From Actinomycetota bacterium (GTDB taxonomy: Bacteria; Actinomycetota; Actinomycetes; S36-B12), in assembly GCA_947449035.1 (NCBI GenBank), contig CANFQC010000020.1, positions 1 to 41,663 on the forward strand: a stretch of DNA of 41,663 bases. The letters are read 5' to 3'. The notes under the pieces are model-generated. The model saw only the letters and a program-made list of their open reading frames with translations. It was not told where the DNA came from and did no database searches. The position numbers were made by a program, and so were the translations under genes. Positions 34,750-41,663 of this stretch are shown piece after piece (the stretch's first letter is position 1; every line of letters starts with the position of its first letter).

Positions 34750-36130
34750 GGGCGGGCAGGTAATCGCGAAGCTCGGCAAGGGAATCCGAGAGACAGTTCA
34801 TCACTTCGTCAAGGTCGGGCATCGCCTCACGATCTGCAGTGAGCGCAAGGAAGATTCCACCGTCATACGAGGTGAACCCGACTCCGAGGGCCTGATTCTG
34901 AGTAAGAGGAACGAAGGGGTACGAGGCCACCATTCGCGCGTCGCCGAGGAACAAAGCGTGCTGCGGCCCGGGAGCGTTCGTGATCACCAGGTTATAGACG
35001 CGCTTGGTGAGATTCGCGCCGAGTCGAGCACCCAGGGCATGCAGGGTCGGCGGTCCGAAACCTGCGGCGCTGATGATCGCATCAGCACCGAGGAGCTGGC
35101 CAACGTCCTTGAGCTGCGCGAGCTCGAATGCAATACGTCGAAGTCGCACGACCGGATCAGGCTCGCCCACCGGAAGATCGACGAGGAATGCTGACACATT
35201 GTTCTGAGTATTCGGATCGTCATTGCGTGTGCTGATCGGAACCATTGCCCGAACCTGCGCGCTGCCGGTCACCGGTGCGCCACGGGCCATAAGCCACGAG
35301 CGCAGGGCGCCGGCGATCACGGCGAGTGCGACGTCGTTGATGGTGACTCCGAATGCACGACGAATGTCTTTTAGTGAATCGAGTCGGTAATCGGCCGTGG
35401 CAAAACGTCTTTGCGCGCCGATCTCGACGTTCAGCGGCGTGGGATGCACAGTGCGTGCCATGCGCACTGCCGTCGTGGCGATATCCCAGGCCCGTGAACC
35501 GAGTGCCCCTGCCACGTGTGAAATGTCAGTGACATTCGTGCGCACGACATCCCAGGCGAGGGCAGGAGTCGTGAGATTTTCCGTGAGTGCCTTGGTCACC
35601 ATCGCGACGGACGACGGCTCGCTACGCGGATTCCACTCGTCGGCCTGGTCGGCGAATTCAGAGGGCCCACGATCGAGAATCACCTGCTCGATGTCGACAG
35701 CGCCGAGACCATCGATCATCGCCTGATGGGTCTTGGTAACAATGGCCACTCGTCCGTGCTCAAGACCTTCGATCAGGTACATCTCCCAGAGCGGGCGATC
35801 ATGATCGAGCGGACGACTGAACAAGCGGGCAGCTAATTCATCGAGTTGTTCGCGACCGCCAGGCCGGACCACTGAGGTGCGGCGCACGTGGTGCTCGAGA
35901 TCGAAATCCTCGTCATCGACCCAGATCGGTCGTGAAATGCGGAAGGGCACTTCGCGCACACGCTGTCGATACCTCGGAACCATTGAGATCCGTGCGGATA
36001 CTCGTGCGACGAGTGCTTCGTAGGCGAACCCTGGGGAATCGAAGACCAAGACTCCGCCGACATGCATCGGCGTCTCGGGTCGGTCCAAATACAGGAATGA
36101 GGCATCGAGTGCACTCATCCTCTGACCCAC
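34742..36130 (-). CDS. WS/DGAT family O-acyltransferase (wax ester synthase/diacylglycerol acyltransferase)
   Basis: 462 aa from GTG 36130. The condensing-enzyme motif HxxxDG is HQAMIDG at residues 135-141; MSALDASFLYLD with TPMHVGG is the conserved start, and a late stretch near residue 370 (VYNLVITNAPGP) is also typical. The enzyme joins acyl-CoA to a fatty alcohol or diacylglycerol at the membrane to make storage lipid. GTG 36130 is preferred because TACGGT lies exactly 6 nt upstream and family members often begin a few residues before MSALDASF; ATG 36118 is the alternative. The patatin gene overlaps its stop. Confidence 0.92.
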   Translation of the reverse strand: MGQRMSALDASFLYLDRPETPMHVGGVLVFDSPGFAYEALVARVSARISMVPRYRQRVREVPFRISRPIWVDDEDFDLEHHVRRTSVVRPGGREQLDELAARLFSRPLDHDRPLWEMYLIEGLEHGRVAIVTKTHQAMIDGLGAVDIEQVILDRGPSEFADQADEWNPRSEPSSVAMVTKALTENLTTPALAWDVVRTNVTDISHVAGALGSRAWDIATTAVRMARTVHPTPLNVEIGAQRRFATADYRLDSLKDIRRAFGVTINDVALAVIAGALRSWLMARGAPVTGSAQVRAMVPISTRNDDPNTQNNVSAFLVDLPVGEPDPVVRLRRIAFELAQLKDVGQLLGADAIISAAGFGPPTLHALGARLGANLTKRVYNLVITNAPGPQHALFLGDARMVASYPFVPLTQNQALGVGFTSYDGGIFLALTADREAMPDLDEVMNCLSDSLAELRDYLPAHD

Positions 36131-36136
36131 GCACCC

Positions 36137-36142
36137 ACCGTA
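36137..36142 (-). promoter_or_regulatory. putative -10 element of the WS/DGAT-patatin unit
   Basis: TACGGT on the minus strand, 6 nt before the GTG at 36130. Confidence 0.45.
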
Positions 36143-36194
36143 CGTGGCGGCGAGCCTGATCTCCAATCATCCACAACTCTGGTACTGATGAGTC

Positions 36195-36872
36195 ATGGCT
36201 TCCCCGCTGGCTTTTCTTCGTTCCCTCACGCCCTCACGACTGGCACTTGGTGCCGTTGCCGGCGCCGCCGCCCTAGGTCTGACCGTCGTAGCCTCAGCTT
36301 CGGCCTTCTCAGCGCCGTCGAGCCCGCTCACTGTGGCTCCGTCACCTAGCTCATCGGCCGCCGCGACGACGCTCCCGGCAGCGGGAACGACAACGCCAGC
36401 GGTGGCCAAGAAGCCGAAGCCTGCTTCGCGCACCAAGAAGGCCAAGAACGTTCCGGAGCGCCCGCGCGACTCATTCCATGGCAAGCGTCTGGTGTACGAC
36501 AAGGCCCTGATGACCGTGTGGATGATGAATGCCCAGGATGAGGTTGTCGGCCGCTACCCGGTCGTGGGTCGTTGGGATCGTCCGGCCAAGGGCACCTACC
36601 ACATCTACAGCAAGTCGAAGCTGGCCATCAATCCGAACTCGAAGGTCACCTTCCACAACATGATGCGCTTTACCTATGGCCCTGACACGAAGTCACCGAT
36701 CGGGTTCCACAGCATTCCGAGGTACTACGACGGAACGCCCATGCACTCGACCAGGCAGCTTGGTCTTGCGATCGCACGTGGCGGTTGCGTACGCCTCTCG
36801 GAGGAAGCCTCCAAGGAGTTGTACAAGTTCATGAAGGTCGGCGACCTCGTGGTAGTTCTGCCCTCACCCTGA
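36195..36872 (+). CDS. YkuD-type L,D-transpeptidase, exported
   Basis: 225 aa. A signal peptide or anchor (about residues 15-38) is followed by a Ser/Thr/Pro/Ala-rich linker, a Lys-rich patch (PKPASRTKKAK), and a YkuD domain (about 95-222). The catalytic Cys is C198 in ARGGCVRLS with H184 (MHSTRQLG) upstream; the usual SHGC is RGGC here, but Cys and Arg are kept. The enzyme makes 3-3 peptidoglycan cross-links or attaches proteins outside the membrane. TACTGA sits 6 nt before the ATG as a possible -10. Its stop abuts, without a gap, the stop of the convergent CpaE-like gene. Confidence 0.88.
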   Translation: MASPLAFLRSLTPSRLALGAVAGAAALGLTVVASASAFSAPSSPLTVAPSPSSSAAATTLPAAGTTTPAVAKKPKPASRTKKAKNVPERPRDSFHGKRLVYDKALMTVWMMNAQDEVVGRYPVVGRWDRPAKGTYHIYSKSKLAINPNSKVTFHNMMRFTYGPDTKSPIGFHSIPRYYDGTPMHSTRQLGLAIARGGCVRLSEEASKELYKFMKVGDLVVVLPSP

Positions 36873-38042
36873 TCACGCCACTAGCTCGGCGAGTCTCGCG
36901 GGCGAATCGCCCCGGCGCATCAACTGACGTCGGGGGCGAACGGAAAGCCCGTTGCGCAATGCCCTCGAGAGTACGTGCTGATCAAGCGCAAGGTCGGCGA
37001 TCGGAATTGATACACCCAACTTCGTTGCTGCTTCACGGATGAGCGCCTTCGACTGATCTCGCTGGCTACCCCCCGTGATCACACACACGATCGACACCTC
37101 ATGGGACACGAGTTCTGGAAGGTCGGCGAGGAAGCGGGCGACTCCGAGCGGCTCGGCCTGGCAGACGGCCACCACGACATCAGCGGCAGCGATTGCTGCT
37201 TCGGTCACGGAAGCCCGAGACGGGACCCCCGAGGTGCCGGTGTCGAGCGCGAAACCGAGATCGATGACGCCGTAGTCGAAATCACTGCGGACTCTCTCAA
37301 GTACTCGTGTTAACGATGTCGCCCGGAGTTCGGCCGCACGACGTGCGTGCGTGATTCCGGTGAGAGCGAAGTACTTCTCCCCCATCTGGCTCATGGTCGA
37401 ACGCAGTGCTCGGCTCGAGAGGCTGCCGGCATCAGCGTGTCGGCAGGCCACGATGAGTCCGCTGAGATCGTCGGCAAGGCCGAGTTGGAGTGCAAGTGAC
37501 GGAGCCGCGGTGTCGGCGTCGATGATCGCGGTGAGCGCGTGCTCGGACAGGCATTGGGCCAGTACGAGCGCAGTCGTCGTGCGCCCCGGCGCTCCCGGCG
37601 GTCCCCATACGGCAATGAGCCGGCCCTTGTCGGACACAGGATTAGGTTCAGCCGACTCCGACTGAAGGGGCCAGACTCCGGAACTTCGACTCTCGCTCTG
37701 ACAGGCACCCACAATGCTCGAAAGAAGTTGTTGAGGATCGTCAACGGCATCAACAATCGAGTCGACACCGAGGCCCTCCAGCCTGACTCGGTCACCGGGC
37801 GTTACCGATATCCCGATGACGCGAGAACCGCAGGCACGCAGGCGATCGATGACCTCGGCGCTTACCCGAGGCAAATCCGAAGTGATCACGGCGATGAGAC
37901 CAGCCACGCTGAGGCAAGCACCGAGGAGATCGGCAGCATCCACGCATCGGCGTCGGACGTCGAGACCGCGGGAATTCGCGGAGGAAATCAGCTGGGACTC
38001 ACAGCCCAAGCCAGGAACAGCCAGCGCGATCATCACGCTCAT
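36873..38042 (-). CDS. CpaE-like protein with deviant P-loop
   Basis: 389 aa. Residues 1-110 resemble a receiver-like N-terminal domain; from about 140 a MinD/ParA/CpaE-type ATPase core follows, with IAVWGPPGAPGRTTTA (143-158) in place of the KGGxGKT signature and IIDADTAAPSLALQLGL as the second motif. The P-loop Lys is Arg, so nucleotide hydrolysis is uncertain. CpaE proteins position Tad/Flp pilus machinery, but no CpaF ATPase, TadB/C or pilin is in the window. It overlaps the SAF-domain gene by 4 nt, so the two are coupled. Confidence 0.8.
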   Translation of the reverse strand: MSVMIALAVPGLGCESQLISSANSRGLDVRRRCVDAADLLGACLSVAGLIAVITSDLPRVSAEVIDRLRACGSRVIGISVTPGDRVRLEGLGVDSIVDAVDDPQQLLSSIVGACQSESRSSGVWPLQSESAEPNPVSDKGRLIAVWGPPGAPGRTTTALVLAQCLSEHALTAIIDADTAAPSLALQLGLADDLSGLIVACRHADAGSLSSRALRSTMSQMGEKYFALTGITHARRAAELRATSLTRVLERVRSDFDYGVIDLGFALDTGTSGVPSRASVTEAAIAAADVVVAVCQAEPLGVARFLADLPELVSHEVSIVCVITGGSQRDQSKALIREAATKLGVSIPIADLALDQHVLSRALRNGLSVRPRRQLMRRGDSPARLAELVA

Positions 38043-38653
38043 GTCTGTGCCTCTATCGGAACAGACACCAGGTCGATGGAGCCTCCGCGCATCGCCGCGA
38101 TCAGCGCGTCAGCGCGATCTTGCGGGATGCGCACTGCCACACCCATCTCTCCACCGACACCCATCGAATCGGTGGCAATCGCTGCCACGCTGGCCGAGGC
38201 CTCGACCAGTCGCGAGATACCGGGCATCGAGGATTCGGAGGGCGTAGCCCAGATATCAACACGATCGCCAGGCAGTAGCCCCACCGGAGAATGCAGCGGC
38301 TCAACCGGAAGTGTGACGACTCGCATCGCGTCACTGTCGGTTGAACCCAGTGACGTCGTGGGAAGCAACTCACCCGCAGCCACGGGGTGCACGAGAATTC
38401 CGACCGGATCGTGATTCGCTCGCACGTAGCCTGCACTTGAATCAGCTAGAGCTACCGCGACTGGCTCGAGATCTGTTGGCAACGAACCAATGGAGAGATC
38501 ATGGGTCGCCCGCCACACCGTGATGCGGTCATCGGAATGTGACAAGAGCCTCGAGCCCACGAGCATTGACACGATGATCAATGTGACGCCAAGCCACAAC
38601 CGCCCATCGCGCCACCGCACACGCGCAAGGGTGTGTGCATTTCCCTTCGTCAT
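38039..38653 (-). CDS. SAF-domain (CpaB/RcpC-like) membrane protein
   Basis: 204 aa from ATG 38653, which has a good GGAAGGA ribosome-binding site. One membrane helix (about residues 18-38) is followed by a periplasmic-side SAF/CpaB region (ATHDLSIGSLP, VAAGELLP, LLPGDRVDIWATP). CpaB proteins assemble around the outer part of Tad pili. The 4-nt overlap with the CpaE-like gene mirrors cpaB/cpaE linkage in pilus loci, but other pilus genes are missing here, so the pair may have a pilus-independent role. An earlier in-frame ATG at 38683 lacks a better site. Confidence 0.8.
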   Translation of the reverse strand: MTKGNAHTLARVRWRDGRLWLGVTLIIVSMLVGSRLLSHSDDRITVWRATHDLSIGSLPTDLEPVAVALADSSAGYVRANHDPVGILVHPVAAGELLPTTSLGSTDSDAMRVVTLPVEPLHSPVGLLPGDRVDIWATPSESSMPGISRLVEASASVAAIATDSMGVGGEMGVAVRIPQDRADALIAAMRGGSIDLVSVPIEAQT

Positions 38654-38711
38654 GAATGTCCTTCCCTCGATTTCACTCAGCATCTGTCACGACACGCCAC
38701 ACAGGAAATGG

Positions 38712-38720
38712 TTATCCACA
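38712..38720 (+). promoter_or_regulatory. perfect DnaA box
   Basis: TTATCCACA, the classical consensus, in the intergenic region between the SAF-domain gene and the BldC-like gene. Confidence 0.45.
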
Positions 38721-38759
38721 ATCGGCGTCGGCGACGTGACGTGGCGGGCCTCGGGAACT

Positions 38760-38765
38760 GACAAT
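38760..38765 (+). promoter_or_regulatory. putative -10 element of the BldC-like gene
   Basis: GACAAT 6 nt before the GTG at 38772. Confidence 0.4.
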
Positions 38766-38771
38766 GGCGGC

Positions 38772-38999
38772 GTGCGCTTCCTGACTCTCGCCGATGTCGC
38801 CGAGACATTGAATATCTCTGCAGCACAGGCTTACGCCCTGGTGCGCAATGGAGAACTGCCTGCGATCAAGGTTGGTGGGCGAGGGCAATGGCGGATCGAG
38901 GCACGTGAACTCGAAGGGTTTATCGAACGGATGTATGCCCAGACGCGCGAATTCGTCTCCGCGCATCCATTCGGGCGCGATGAGGTTTTCAGCGACTGA
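38772..38999 (+). CDS. BldC-like / excisionase-family winged-helix DNA-binding protein
   Basis: 75 aa from GTG 38772. FLTLADVAETLNISAAQAYALVRNGELPAIKVGG then RGQWRIEARELEGFIERM is a MerR-type/excisionase helix-turn-helix with wing. Close relatives are conserved small regulators in actinobacteria, and BldC binds DNA cooperatively at repeats. No integrase or att site is near, so excisionase activity is unlikely. The frame is open further upstream, but those residues do not look like protein and the GTG has GACAAT at the leaderless spacing. It converges on the next gene with an 11-nt overlap. Confidence 0.87.
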   Translation: MRFLTLADVAETLNISAAQAYALVRNGELPAIKVGGRGQWRIEARELEGFIERMYAQTREFVSAHPFGRDEVFSD

Positions 39000-39522
39000 C
39001 CTCTGCGTACCGAATGGCAGCAAAGGGCACGACAATCAAGCTGTCGCTCTCTGGGCGAATCTCGACATGATCACCGGCCACGGTATCGACCCCTGCGCGA
39101 ACCTGTCGGCCATCGACCAAGGTGAAGCGCACAGGTGCCACCTGACTCCAGTCGCGTAACACAGCTGCCCACGTCACCGCGATTCGAGGCGAAGATGTTC
39201 CTTCGACACGAAGTACACGTGGCAGCCCTTCAATGCTCATGACCGCTGACGTAGCAATGGCCAGACGTGCCTGCTCAGACTCGAGAACCAGAACTTCGGC
39301 CCCTACATCACTGACCACGCCGCGAAGAGTTTCACCAGGCAGATGCACGCGTACTGAACAACCCAGTGCCTCTCTAAGCCGATCACCAAAACGCGAGCGC
39401 TGCTGCTCTGCTTCAGCAATCGCGTGCGCATCAATGAGAACTTCGTCATCAACGCGTGCTTGAAGCAGGCTGGCCTCCTGGACGATCACCAACTCCATCA
39501 CCTCACATGGATCAGCAGCCAT
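38989..39522 (-). CDS. hypothetical protein, possibly RNA-binding or beta-barrel fold
   Basis: 177 aa. A short helical start with acidic and Gln-rich residues (ARVDDEVLIDAHAIAEAEQQRSRFG) is followed by alternating beta-type segments with Val/Leu/Gly (VRVHLPGETLRGVVSDVGAE). I recognise no named family; similar proteins may accompany BldC-like genes in other actinobacteria. The ATG at 39522 has a Shine-Dalgarno GGGAGGGG and is preferred over the in-frame ATG 39498. It overlaps the convergent BldC-like gene by 11 nt. No function is assigned. Confidence 0.65.
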   Translation of the reverse strand: MAADPCEVMELVIVQEASLLQARVDDEVLIDAHAIAEAEQQRSRFGDRLREALGCSVRVHLPGETLRGVVSDVGAEVLVLESEQARLAIATSAVMSIEGLPRVLRVEGTSSPRIAVTWAAVLRDWSQVAPVRFTLVDGRQVRAGVDTVAGDHVEIRPESDSLIVVPFAAIRYAEVSR

Positions 39523-39750
39523 CGCACCCCTCCCGACGAAGACTCATGCACACCCATGAATTTCACCGGTGTGATCAGTGCACGTGCCAAGTCTCGAGCC
39601 GATATTTCAGTGAGTAAAACAGTTGTCCACAACTTCAATGCTCGCCATTGCGACAGCAGGCAAGCATCGACTACACAAGGCAAACACAGGCAAACACCAC
39701 TAACCCGATCCGCGACCCCCGACGCGGTCGTCCTCCAAAGGAGAACGTCC
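39523..39750. other. intergenic region with DnaA box and ribosome-binding site
   Basis: No gene seen. It holds TTGTCCACA at 39623-39631, the actinobacterial DnaA box consensus, and AAGGAG (39738-39743) that decides the start of the next gene at GTG 39751. Confidence 0.5.
39623..39631 (+). promoter_or_regulatory. perfect actinobacterial DnaA box
   Basis: TTGTCCACA in the gap before the Rv3235-family gene, the consensus used in Streptomyces and mycobacteria. Confidence 0.45.
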
Positions 39751-40263
39751 GTGAGCACGATGACCGCCGCTGTACCCGTCCCTGCCCGCTCCCGACATCT
39801 ATCGGTCGTGCGAAATGAGCAGTTGTCCCTGCCGCTGACCTGGGAGGTCAGCCCCGGCGTACCCGCCGTTCCCGGCATCCCTCGACACCTTCGCGTGGTG
39901 GGCGATCCCGGCACCTACGACACCGGCGGCCTCGAGAAACTTGAGGTTGCCTGGGTTGCACGTATGGCTCGCGCAATCGGTGAGGTTGCTGCCGGTGTGC
40001 GCCCGGCAGCCCAGCTCAGTCGATGGGTCGAGCGACATCAGCTTGAGCGGCTTGGCGATCGAGGTGCCGCCATGCGTCGTCACCCCAGCGCGAAGAGCGA
40101 ACATCAGTGGCGCACGGTCCGTTCAGTTCGTCTATGCCCCGTCGCCGATGGCATCGTCGAGACCTCCGCAGTGCTCGTCGGCGAGAGCAGGTCACGCGCG
40201 ATCGCCATTCGCTTCGAGGCCGTCGCAGGCCGCTGGCTGGTCACGGCCGCGTCCTTGGTCTAG
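39751..40263 (+). CDS. Rv3235 family protein
   Basis: 170 aa from GTG 39751, 7 nt after AAGGAG. An unstructured N-terminus (residues 1-60, Pro/Val-rich) leads to a conserved core, VARMARAIGEVAAGVRPAAQLSRWV, and a beta-rich end that includes VRSVRLCPVADGIVETSAVL, as in the actinobacterial Rv3235 family. Its function is unknown; members lie close to secA in several actinobacteria, including M. tuberculosis, which suggests a link to export or to secA regulation. Here a VapBC module lies between it and secA. Confidence 0.82.
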   Translation: MSTMTAAVPVPARSRHLSVVRNEQLSLPLTWEVSPGVPAVPGIPRHLRVVGDPGTYDTGGLEKLEVAWVARMARAIGEVAAGVRPAAQLSRWVERHQLERLGDRGAAMRRHPSAKSEHQWRTVRSVRLCPVADGIVETSAVLVGESRSRAIAIRFEAVAGRWLVTAASLV

Positions 40264-40282
40264 GCCACTGTTACCCGGAAGA

Positions 40283-40310
40283 GTATATATAACTTGGTAT
40301 CTATATATAC
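40283..40310. promoter_or_regulatory. vapBC operator palindrome
   Basis: GTATATATA (40283-40291) and TATATATAC (40302-40310), perfect 9-bp arms with a 10-nt spacer, ending 7 nt before the vapB ATG and overlapping its -10. AT-rich palindromes over the promoter are normal binding sites of VapB antitoxins. Confidence 0.7.
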
Positions 40311-40311
40311 T
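40306..40311 (+). promoter_or_regulatory. -10 element of vapBC
   Basis: TATACT, close to the TATAAT consensus, 6 nt before the vapB ATG at 40318; a leaderless start is likely. Confidence 0.6.
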
Positions 40312-40317
40312 TTGGGA

Positions 40318-40515
40318 ATGAAGCATCTCATTGACCTGGATGAACAAGCCCTCGCCGACGCTCGGGCTGCGCTGGGTACCTCGACGATCAAGGCCACCGT
40401 CAATGAGGCTTTGCGGCGAGCTGCCATCGATTCCGAAAGAGAGGCTCGAATTCGTTCTAGCCTCGACGCTCTCGCATTGATGCCAGCCTTTGATCGTGCG
40501 GATGCGTGGCGATGA
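40318..40515 (+). CDS. vapB: VapB-type antitoxin
   Basis: 65 aa. The N-terminus MKHLIDLDEQALADARAALG with IKATVNEALRRAA is a ribbon-helix-helix DNA-binding domain; the short acidic/Trp tail FDRADAWR is the part that would bind the toxin groove. ATG 40318 is chosen because the upstream ATG-free promoter (TATACT) ends 6 nt before it; an earlier GTG-frame start would place residues inside the operator. It overlaps vapC by 4 nt (ATGA), the standard order of antitoxin then toxin. Confidence 0.9.
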   Translation: MKHLIDLDEQALADARAALGTSTIKATVNEALRRAAIDSEREARIRSSLDALALMPAFDRADAWR

Positions 40516-40919
40516 GGGTTCTGCTCGACACGAGCGTTCTCACCCGACTTCGAGAACCGCGCGTACGAGCCAGTGTGGAAGCTTTCGCCCTGGCCCGGCA
40601 GGCTTACGTGTGCGCCATCACTTCACTTGAAGTCGGCTCCAGCGCACGTAACGCTCAGGAATTCGACGTACTCATTTCACAACTTCGTCAATTTGAGAAA
40701 GTAGATATCTCGCCCGGCGACTTAGACAACGCTTTGCTCACCCAGCGTTTACTCGCTGACCGTGGGCACCGTGGTCGCAAGATTCCCGACCTGATCATCG
40801 CGGCAGTCGCGCAACGACACGGCCTCACGGTCGTGCACTACGACCGTGACTTCGACCTGATCGCAGAGTGCACGGGCCAATCCACTGAGTGGGTCGTACA
40901 GCGAGGAGAGATCGACTAG
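40512..40919 (+). CDS. vapC: VapC-family PIN-domain ribonuclease toxin
   Basis: 135 aa. The PIN-domain acidic residues are D6 (LLDTSVL), E40 (ITSLEVG), D93 (IPDLIIAA) and D111/D113 (YDRDFD), a complete catalytic set. VapC toxins cut tRNA or rRNA using magnesium and are held by VapB. The start is ATG 40512, overlapping the vapB stop (ATGA); upstream GTG 40506 is less likely. The stop overlaps the secA stop by 4 nt in convergent orientation, so the module sits tightly against a conserved housekeeping gene. Confidence 0.92.
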   Translation: MRVLLDTSVLTRLREPRVRASVEAFALARQAYVCAITSLEVGSSARNAQEFDVLISQLRQFEKVDISPGDLDNALLTQRLLADRGHRGRKIPDLIIAAVAQRHGLTVVHYDRDFDLIAECTGQSTEWVVQRGEID

Positions 40920-41663
40920 CTGCGCTTGCGATTCTCGCGCTCGAGGCGACGACGCTCCGCACGGCTGGCATTCGGATCGATCTCTATGAAGCCGCCGTCG
41001 ACTGACTCCATCTCGCCGTGCTCGACTCCGCCATCTTCACTCGGAGCGGTGTACTCCAGGTGCTGCGGGCGCGACGGTGCGAGGCCCTTGGCGGAAATCT
41101 CCGGCACGGCCTGAGGCGCTGCATCAAGCTGCACTTCCTCGGCCTCAGGCTGATTCACCTGAACCTCGACGTTGAACAGGTAGCCAACGGTCTCTTCCTT
41201 GATGGAATCCATCATCGCGGTGAAGAGGTCGTAGCCCTCGCGCTGGTACTCGATGAGCGGGTCGCGCTGAGCCATGGCACGCAAGCCAATGCCATCGCGC
41301 AGGTAGTCCATCTCGTACAGGTGCTCGCGCCACTTGCGATCGAGCACGGAGAGGATCACGCGGCGCTCGAGCTCGCGGGTGACCTCGTCACCGAGAGCCT
41401 CCTCGCGCATGTCGTACGCGTACTGAGCGTCTTCCTTGAGCTCGGCCACCAGGTAGTCAGCGCTCAACCCGGAGCGATCGCCACCGGCAGCCTCTTCGAG
41501 TTCGGCGATGGTGACCGTGACGGGGTAGAGCTGCTTGAGGGCTGCCCACAGGCCATCGAGATCCCAGTCCTCGGGGTAACCCTCGGCGGTGGCCGCACGC
41601 ACGTAGCTGACCACGGTGTCGCTGATGAACTCGCGCACCTGCTCTTCGATGTCTTCGCCCTCA
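40916..41663 (-). CDS. secA: preprotein translocase SecA, C-terminal part (truncated by window edge)
   Basis: About 248 residues of the C-terminal end; the frame stays open to the window edge. Residues [12 protein letters not shown] and [43 protein letters not shown] belong to the helical scaffold and wing domains of SecA; the tail ends [18 protein letters not shown], basic and without the Cys zinc finger of E. coli SecA, as is usual in actinobacteria. SecA is the ATPase that drives Sec-dependent export. The apparent start at 41638 is internal. Its gene converges with vapC, overlapping 4 nt. Confidence 0.97.
   Translation of the reverse strand, partial: EGEDIEEQVREFISDTVVSYVRAATAEGYPEDWDLDGLWAALKQLYPVTVTIAELEEAAGGDRSGLSADYLVAELKEDAQYAYDMREEALGDEVTRELERRVILSVLDRKWREHLYEMDYLRDGIGLRAMAQRDPLIEYQREGYDLFTAMMDSIKEETVGYLFNVEVQVNQPEAEEVQLDAAPQAVPEISAKGLAPSRPQHLEYTAPSEDGGVEHGEMESVDGGFIEIDPNASRAERRRLERENRKRS

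Noticed and set aside
38490-38771. Upstream extension of the BldC-like protein
   Set aside because: Open frame only; residues are low in family resemblance, would cross the divergent promoter region and a DnaA box, and homologues begin at the FLTLADVAE region.
38772-38999. Excisionase of an integrated element
   Set aside because: No integrase, att repeats or phage genes nearby; BldC-like regulators share this fold.
1-41663. CRISPR array, tRNA, rRNA or riboswitch
   Set aside because: No spaced direct repeats, cloverleaf or conserved RNA motif was found on reading both strands; a tRNAscan/Infernal run would settle it.

Overview
The window is gene-dense, GC-rich (around 60% by eye) actinobacterial chromosome. 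Gene content and order point to this: UPF0182, a YlbL-type PDZ/Lon protease, a DUF2342 protein, a TOMM-cyclodehydratase-like protein, an ABC1-family protein, UvrD2, mycoredoxin, NudC, AdnB/AdnA helicase-nucleases and MoeZ follow the order known from Mycobacterium tuberculosis (about Rv3193c to Rv3206c, recalled from memory). At the right end a BldC-like protein and an Rv3235-family protein lie next to secA. Genes are packed with 4-nt overlaps and many convergent genes overlap at their stops, which suggests a compact genome, possibly aquatic or soil; the exact lineage cannot be set from the sequence alone. No rRNA, tRNA, IS element, prophage or CRISPR array was seen.

Layout. 1-1930: 3' part of a glutathione peroxidase coupled to a SIRT4-like sirtuin, then a Pr6Pr membrane protein. 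1981-8658 (minus): UPF0182, YlbL-like protease, a 61-aa membrane protein, a 325-nt gene-free stretch rich in near-DnaA boxes, a NUDIX hydrolase, DUF2342 and a 51-aa DUF5679 zinc protein with a strong terminator. 8906-14806: cyclodehydratase-like protein, ABC1-family protein, UvrD2, mycoredoxin, a zinc-ribbon protein and NudC. 14883-25256: acyltransferase, the AdnB/AdnA pair, a large membrane/pseudokinase fusion and a NIL-domain protein. 25268-27070: VOC protein, CDGSH iron-sulfur protein, a HicAB toxin-antitoxin module and an SMR transporter. 27092-36872: MoeZ, the 180-kDa-class NAD-glutamate dehydrogenase, DUF2505, patatin, WS/DGAT and an L,D-transpeptidase. 36873-41663: CpaE-like and CpaB/SAF-like proteins, a BldC-like DNA-binding protein, a hypothetical, an Rv3235-family protein, VapBC, and the 3' end of secA.

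How the genes work together. AdnA and AdnB overlap by 4 nt and should form the heterodimeric end-resection motor-nuclease; UvrD2 is a third UvrD-family helicase. Glutathione peroxidase and mycoredoxin are thiol-redox functions. MoeZ supplies sulfur for cofactor synthesis. WS/DGAT and patatin overlap and could make and hydrolyse storage lipid. HicAB and VapBC are accessory modules set among conserved genes.

Regulatory signal. A -10-like hexamer (TANNNT or a close variant) lies exactly 6 nt before many start codons that lack a Shine-Dalgarno sequence, so leaderless transcription looks common and helps fix starts. At two divergent pairs (uvrD2/mycoredoxin and gdh/DUF2505) the same 7-mer, TACGCTA, carries overlapping -10 elements on both strands, which suggests bidirectional promoters. 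The most promising little-described unit is the CpaE-like/SAF/BldC-like/Rv3235-family cluster beside secA.
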